Assembly (NCBI RefSeq): GCF_017303055.1
Contig: NZ_JAEKJT010000001.1
Location: forward strand, 124,001 to 188,000
Direction: 5' to 3'
DNA length: 64,000 bases
DNA from: Halomonas litopenaei
GTDB taxonomy: Bacteria; Pseudomonadota; Gammaproteobacteria; Pseudomonadales; Halomonadaceae
The position numbers and the translations under genes are program-made. The notes beneath the pieces are model-generated. The model did no database searches, had not been told where the DNA came from, and worked only from the letters and a program-made list of their open reading frames with translations. Every line of letters begins with the position of its first letter. Position 1 is the stretch's first letter. Below, in pieces: positions 61,723 through 64,000 of this stretch.

Positions 61723-62349
61723 ATGGGTGTAGTGGCCAAGCGGTCGTCGATGATCTTCTATTCCGGTGGCGAGGACCATTTCAGTCACCGTGTGCGGATC
61801 GTGCTGGCTGAAAAGGGCGTCGCAGTGGATATTGTCGAAGTGACTGACGACAAGCATCCCGAGGAGCTTGCGGACCTGAACCCGTACAACAGCGTGCCGA
61901 CGCTGTTGGATCGTGACCTGGTGTTGTACGAGTCCAAGGTCATGATGGAGTATCTGGACGAGCGTTTTCCGCATCCGCCGCTGCTGCCGGTCTACCCCGT
62001 TGCGCGTGCTCAGAGCCGTCTTTGGATGCACCGCATCGAGCGCGAGTGGTGCCCGATGGTCGATCGCATCCTGTCCGGCAGCAAGAAAGAAGCCGACAAG
62101 GCGCGTAAGGAGCTGCGGGAGAGCCTGATAGGGATCTCGCCGATCTTCGAAGACATGCCGTTCTTCATGAGCGAAGAGTTCACTCTGGTGGACTGCTGCC
62201 TGGCGCCGATTCTGTGGCGTTTGCCCGCGCTCAACATCGAGCTGCCGGAGAAGCAGGTGCGTCCGTTGATGAGCTACATGGAAAAAGTGTTTGCTCGTGA
62301 TGGCTTCCGCGCTTCTCTGTCCGAAGCCGAGCGCGAAATTCGTCCCTGA
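61723..62349 (+). CDS. sspA: Stringent starvation protein A
   Basis: A 208-residue GST-fold protein of the SspA family. N-terminal thioredoxin-like half with [20 protein letters not shown] pattern (residues 11-30), C-terminal helical half with [21 protein letters not shown]. SspA binds RNA polymerase and controls stationary-phase and acid-stress genes. A petABC-sspAB order is common. Confidence 0.95.
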   Translation: MGVVAKRSSMIFYSGGEDHFSHRVRIVLAEKGVAVDIVEVTDDKHPEELADLNPYNSVPTLLDRDLVLYESKVMMEYLDERFPHPPLLPVYPVARAQSRLWMHRIEREWCPMVDRILSGSKKEADKARKELRESLIGISPIFEDMPFFMSEEFTLVDCCLAPILWRLPALNIELPEKQVRPLMSYMEKVFARDGFRASLSEAEREIRP

Positions 62350-62426
62350 AGGCAACCTGCCCGGTGAGAGTCGGTGCTGGGTGGCGACGCGCCGTTCGGG
62401 GCCGCGAGCGGTCCCGAAAGAATGAC

Positions 62427-62456
62427 GGCGAGAGCGCTGCGGCCTCTCGCCTTTCT
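62427..62456 (+). terminator. Possible terminator between sspA and sspB
   Basis: GGCGAGAG (62427-62434) and CTCTCGCC (62444-62451) make a perfect 8-bp stem with a 9-nt loop followed by TTTCT. It may reduce transcription into sspB. Confidence 0.5.
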
Positions 62457-62581
62457 GCATGTTGCCGCGGTGCGGCTGCCTGGTTGCAGGCACGGAGTAC
62501 GTCCAGCGTGGCGACACCCCGGGTAGCCGGCCTCGGTCGGGACGATCCGAGTTCCCATTTGCCAACCAAGAGGGCCAAAGT

Positions 62582-63109
62582 ATGAAGTCCAGTCGACCCT
62601 ATCTGGCCAGGGCGCTCTATGAGTGGCTGCTGGATAACGAATTGACCCCCTATATCGTCGTTGATGCCGAGTACGACAATGTCGAGGTGCCGAGACAGTT
62701 TGTCCAGAATGGACAAATCGTGCTGAACCTTGGCCCAAGTGCAGTGCGTGACCTGCATATGGGCAATGACATGATTCGGTTTTCCGCGCGTTTCAGCGGC
62801 AAGTCAGAGCTCCTCTTTGTTCCCATCCCTGCATTGATCGCGCTGTACGCTCGCGAAAACGGTGTGGGCATGGTGTTTGGTCATGAGCCTGAGTTGCCGA
62901 CGGATGAGGCCAACGATGTCGATGAGGCGCCTGTGCTTGAGAGTGTCAAGCGCCCACAGGCAGACGCCGAGCCGTCGGACCAGAACGCTGAGTCCAGTGG
63001 CGAGGAAGAGCTGACCTCGGCGGCAGAGGCTGACGAGACCGACGCCAAGAGTGATGGGCAGGCGAAGCCTCCGCGCAAGGGGCGGCCATCGTTGCGGGTC
63101 ATCAAGTAA
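62582..63109 (+). CDS. sspB: ClpXP protease specificity-enhancing factor SspB
   Basis: A 175-residue adaptor that delivers ssrA-tagged proteins to ClpXP. The substrate-binding domain (about residues 1-110) begins SSRPYLARALYEWLLDNELTPY. A long acidic, disordered linker (about 110-160) follows, and the tail GRPSLRVIK is the ClpX-binding peptide. ATG 62582 is the family start; earlier in-frame starts at 62459 are rejected. Confidence 0.96.
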   Translation: MKSSRPYLARALYEWLLDNELTPYIVVDAEYDNVEVPRQFVQNGQIVLNLGPSAVRDLHMGNDMIRFSARFSGKSELLFVPIPALIALYARENGVGMVFGHEPELPTDEANDVDEAPVLESVKRPQADAEPSDQNAESSGEEELTSAAEADETDAKSDGQAKPPRKGRPSLRVIK

Positions 63110-63187
63110 CGCTGGGGCTCACCCCCGGTAGAGCGCTGCGCTGTCACCATGGTGTGGGTATCAGGCGGTAGCGCTGGCCTTATCGTC

Positions 63188-63223
63188 AAAAAAACGGCGT
63201 CCCCATGGGGACGCCGTTTTTTT
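63188..63223. terminator. Bidirectional terminator between sspB and dolP
   Basis: A perfect palindromic stem centred at 63205-63206 (ACGGCGTCCCC with GGGGACGCCGT) is flanked by seven A residues on the left and seven T residues on the right. It serves both convergent genes. Confidence 0.95.
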
Positions 63224-63239
63224 CGCGGTGTCGGCAGCA

Positions 63240-63830
63240 TCAGTCGATGTAGTCGAATACCTTGACGATGCGCTCCATTCCGCCCGCGTTGGAGACAATA
63301 TTTACCGCGCGGTCCGCCTCGGCGTGGGTAACCAGTCCCATCAGATAAACGGTGGCGTTTTCCGTCACCACGGTGATTCTTCCGGAGTCCACCTGATCGC
63401 TGGTGGCCAATGCGGTGCGTGCCTTGGTGTCGAGCCAGGCGTCATTGAGGCGCTGGCTGGTGGGCAGGTTTGCTGCCACGGTCAGTTCGTTGTGCACGCG
63501 GCGCACGTTGCGCACTTGGCTGACCACCTCTTCGGCGCGCTGCTTGAGTTCAGCACTGGGCACCTGGCCGGTCAGCAGGACCACGCCGTTGTAGCTGTCG
63601 ACGTTGATACGGGCGTCGGCCAGTCGAGCATCGGTGCGTCCCAGGTTGTGAGCCGCCTTGGTCTCGATGCTCTCGTCTTCCACCGTGGCACCCAAGGTGC
63701 GTTCGCCGTAGTCCTCGTCAATGGTGCCGGGGTTGGTCACCGAGGTGACGGTGGTGCATCCCGCCAGGGCAACGGAGAGCAGCAGGGCGGCCAGCAAGGG
63801 GTGTGTGGGACGGGTGTGGGGTTGTTTCAT
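63240..63830 (-). CDS. dolP: BON-domain lipoprotein DolP (YraP)
   Basis: A 196-residue outer-membrane lipoprotein. The signal peptide ends in the lipobox LAGC (Cys near residue 24-25), followed by two BON domains (about 55-115 and 120-190), e.g. VLLTGQVPS and VYLMGLVTHAEAD. DolP supports outer-membrane integrity and BAM function. ATG 63830 is chosen; GTG 63839 adds three residues. It lies 12 bp after diaA, the same order as in E. coli. Confidence 0.93.
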   Translation of the reverse strand: MKQPHTRPTHPLLAALLLSVALAGCTTVTSVTNPGTIDEDYGERTLGATVEDESIETKAAHNLGRTDARLADARINVDSYNGVVLLTGQVPSAELKQRAEEVVSQVRNVRRVHNELTVAANLPTSQRLNDAWLDTKARTALATSDQVDSGRITVVTENATVYLMGLVTHAEADRAVNIVSNAGGMERIVKVFDYID

Positions 63831-63842
63831 GATATTCACTCG

Positions 63843-64000
<158 letters not shown>

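Noticed and set aside
60958-62565. A 535-codon minus-strand open frame
   Set aside because: Antisense to petC and sspA, which are clear genes; no recognisable motif.

Overview
The window is a dense, GC-rich stretch of bacterial chromosome with the gene order of a gammaproteobacterium. The blocks yrbG-kdsD-kdsC-lptCAB-rpoN-hpf-ptsN-rapZ-ptsO, mlaFEDCB-ibaG-murA-hisG-hisD, degS, zapG/zapE-rplM-rpsI-petABC-sspAB and dolP-diaA are typical of the Pseudomonas/Halomonas branch. The mix of genes (siaABCD, ftrABCD, a short-form HisG, a PstSCAB operon with oversized permeases) suggests a Halomonas-like bacterium. That taxonomic call is an inference from gene order and protein character. I see no rRNA, tRNA, CRISPR array, phage or insertion sequence.

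Layout. 1-12.3 kb: 3' end of fadD, the helicase gene hrpA, a KAS III enzyme, the lipoprotein gene mlaA, a SpoIIE-phosphatase/STAS partner-switching pair, transaldolase (minus strand), and an efflux-pump/TSUP pair ending in a strong terminator. 12.4-17.1 kb: a Pho box and the pstSCAB phosphate-uptake operon, which ends at a terminator without phoU. 17.2-25.7 kb: an MFS gene and a fatty-acid/acyl-CoA catabolism cluster (thiolase, TetR regulator, acyl-CoA synthetase, short-chain dehydrogenase, acyl-CoA dehydrogenase) with recognisable operators. 25.7-30.2 kb: a complete siaABCD c-di-GMP partner-switching operon with a GNAT acetyltransferase as a fifth coupled gene. 30.3-35.0 kb: a divergent CDF transporter, a small winged-helix protein and the four-gene ftrABCD ferrous-iron uptake operon. 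35.0-45.5 kb (minus strand): bioA with a probable BirA operator, a small kinase, and the nitrogen-PTS/rpoN/LPS-transport/Kdo locus. 45.7-52.8 kb: mlaFEDCB, ibaG, murA, hisG, hisD. 52.9-64 kb: degS, a Nif3-like protein, zapG, zapE, rplM-rpsI, petABC, sspAB, dolP and the 3' end of diaA.

How the genes work together. Much of the window serves the cell envelope: MlaA with MlaFEDCB (retrograde lipid transport), LptABC and KdsCD (LPS transport and Kdo synthesis), MurA (peptidoglycan), DegS (envelope stress protease) and DolP. Two separate SpoIIE/STAS switches, one linked to a diguanylate cyclase, suggest control of biofilm or motility. Nutrient systems carry visible control sites: a Pho box at pstS, a BirA-like operator at bioA, a perfect PsrA-like palindrome at the acyl-CoA dehydrogenase, and one palindrome shared by the TetR gene and the acyl-CoA synthetase operon.

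The most interesting unexplained items are the 15-bp tandem repeat between rapZ and ptsN, three DnaA-box-like 9-mers spaced exactly 14 bp apart downstream of hisD, the pyrimidine-rich 0.7-kb gap before petA, the fifth gene of the sia operon, and a CDF transporter whose usual metal-site residues are partly missing.
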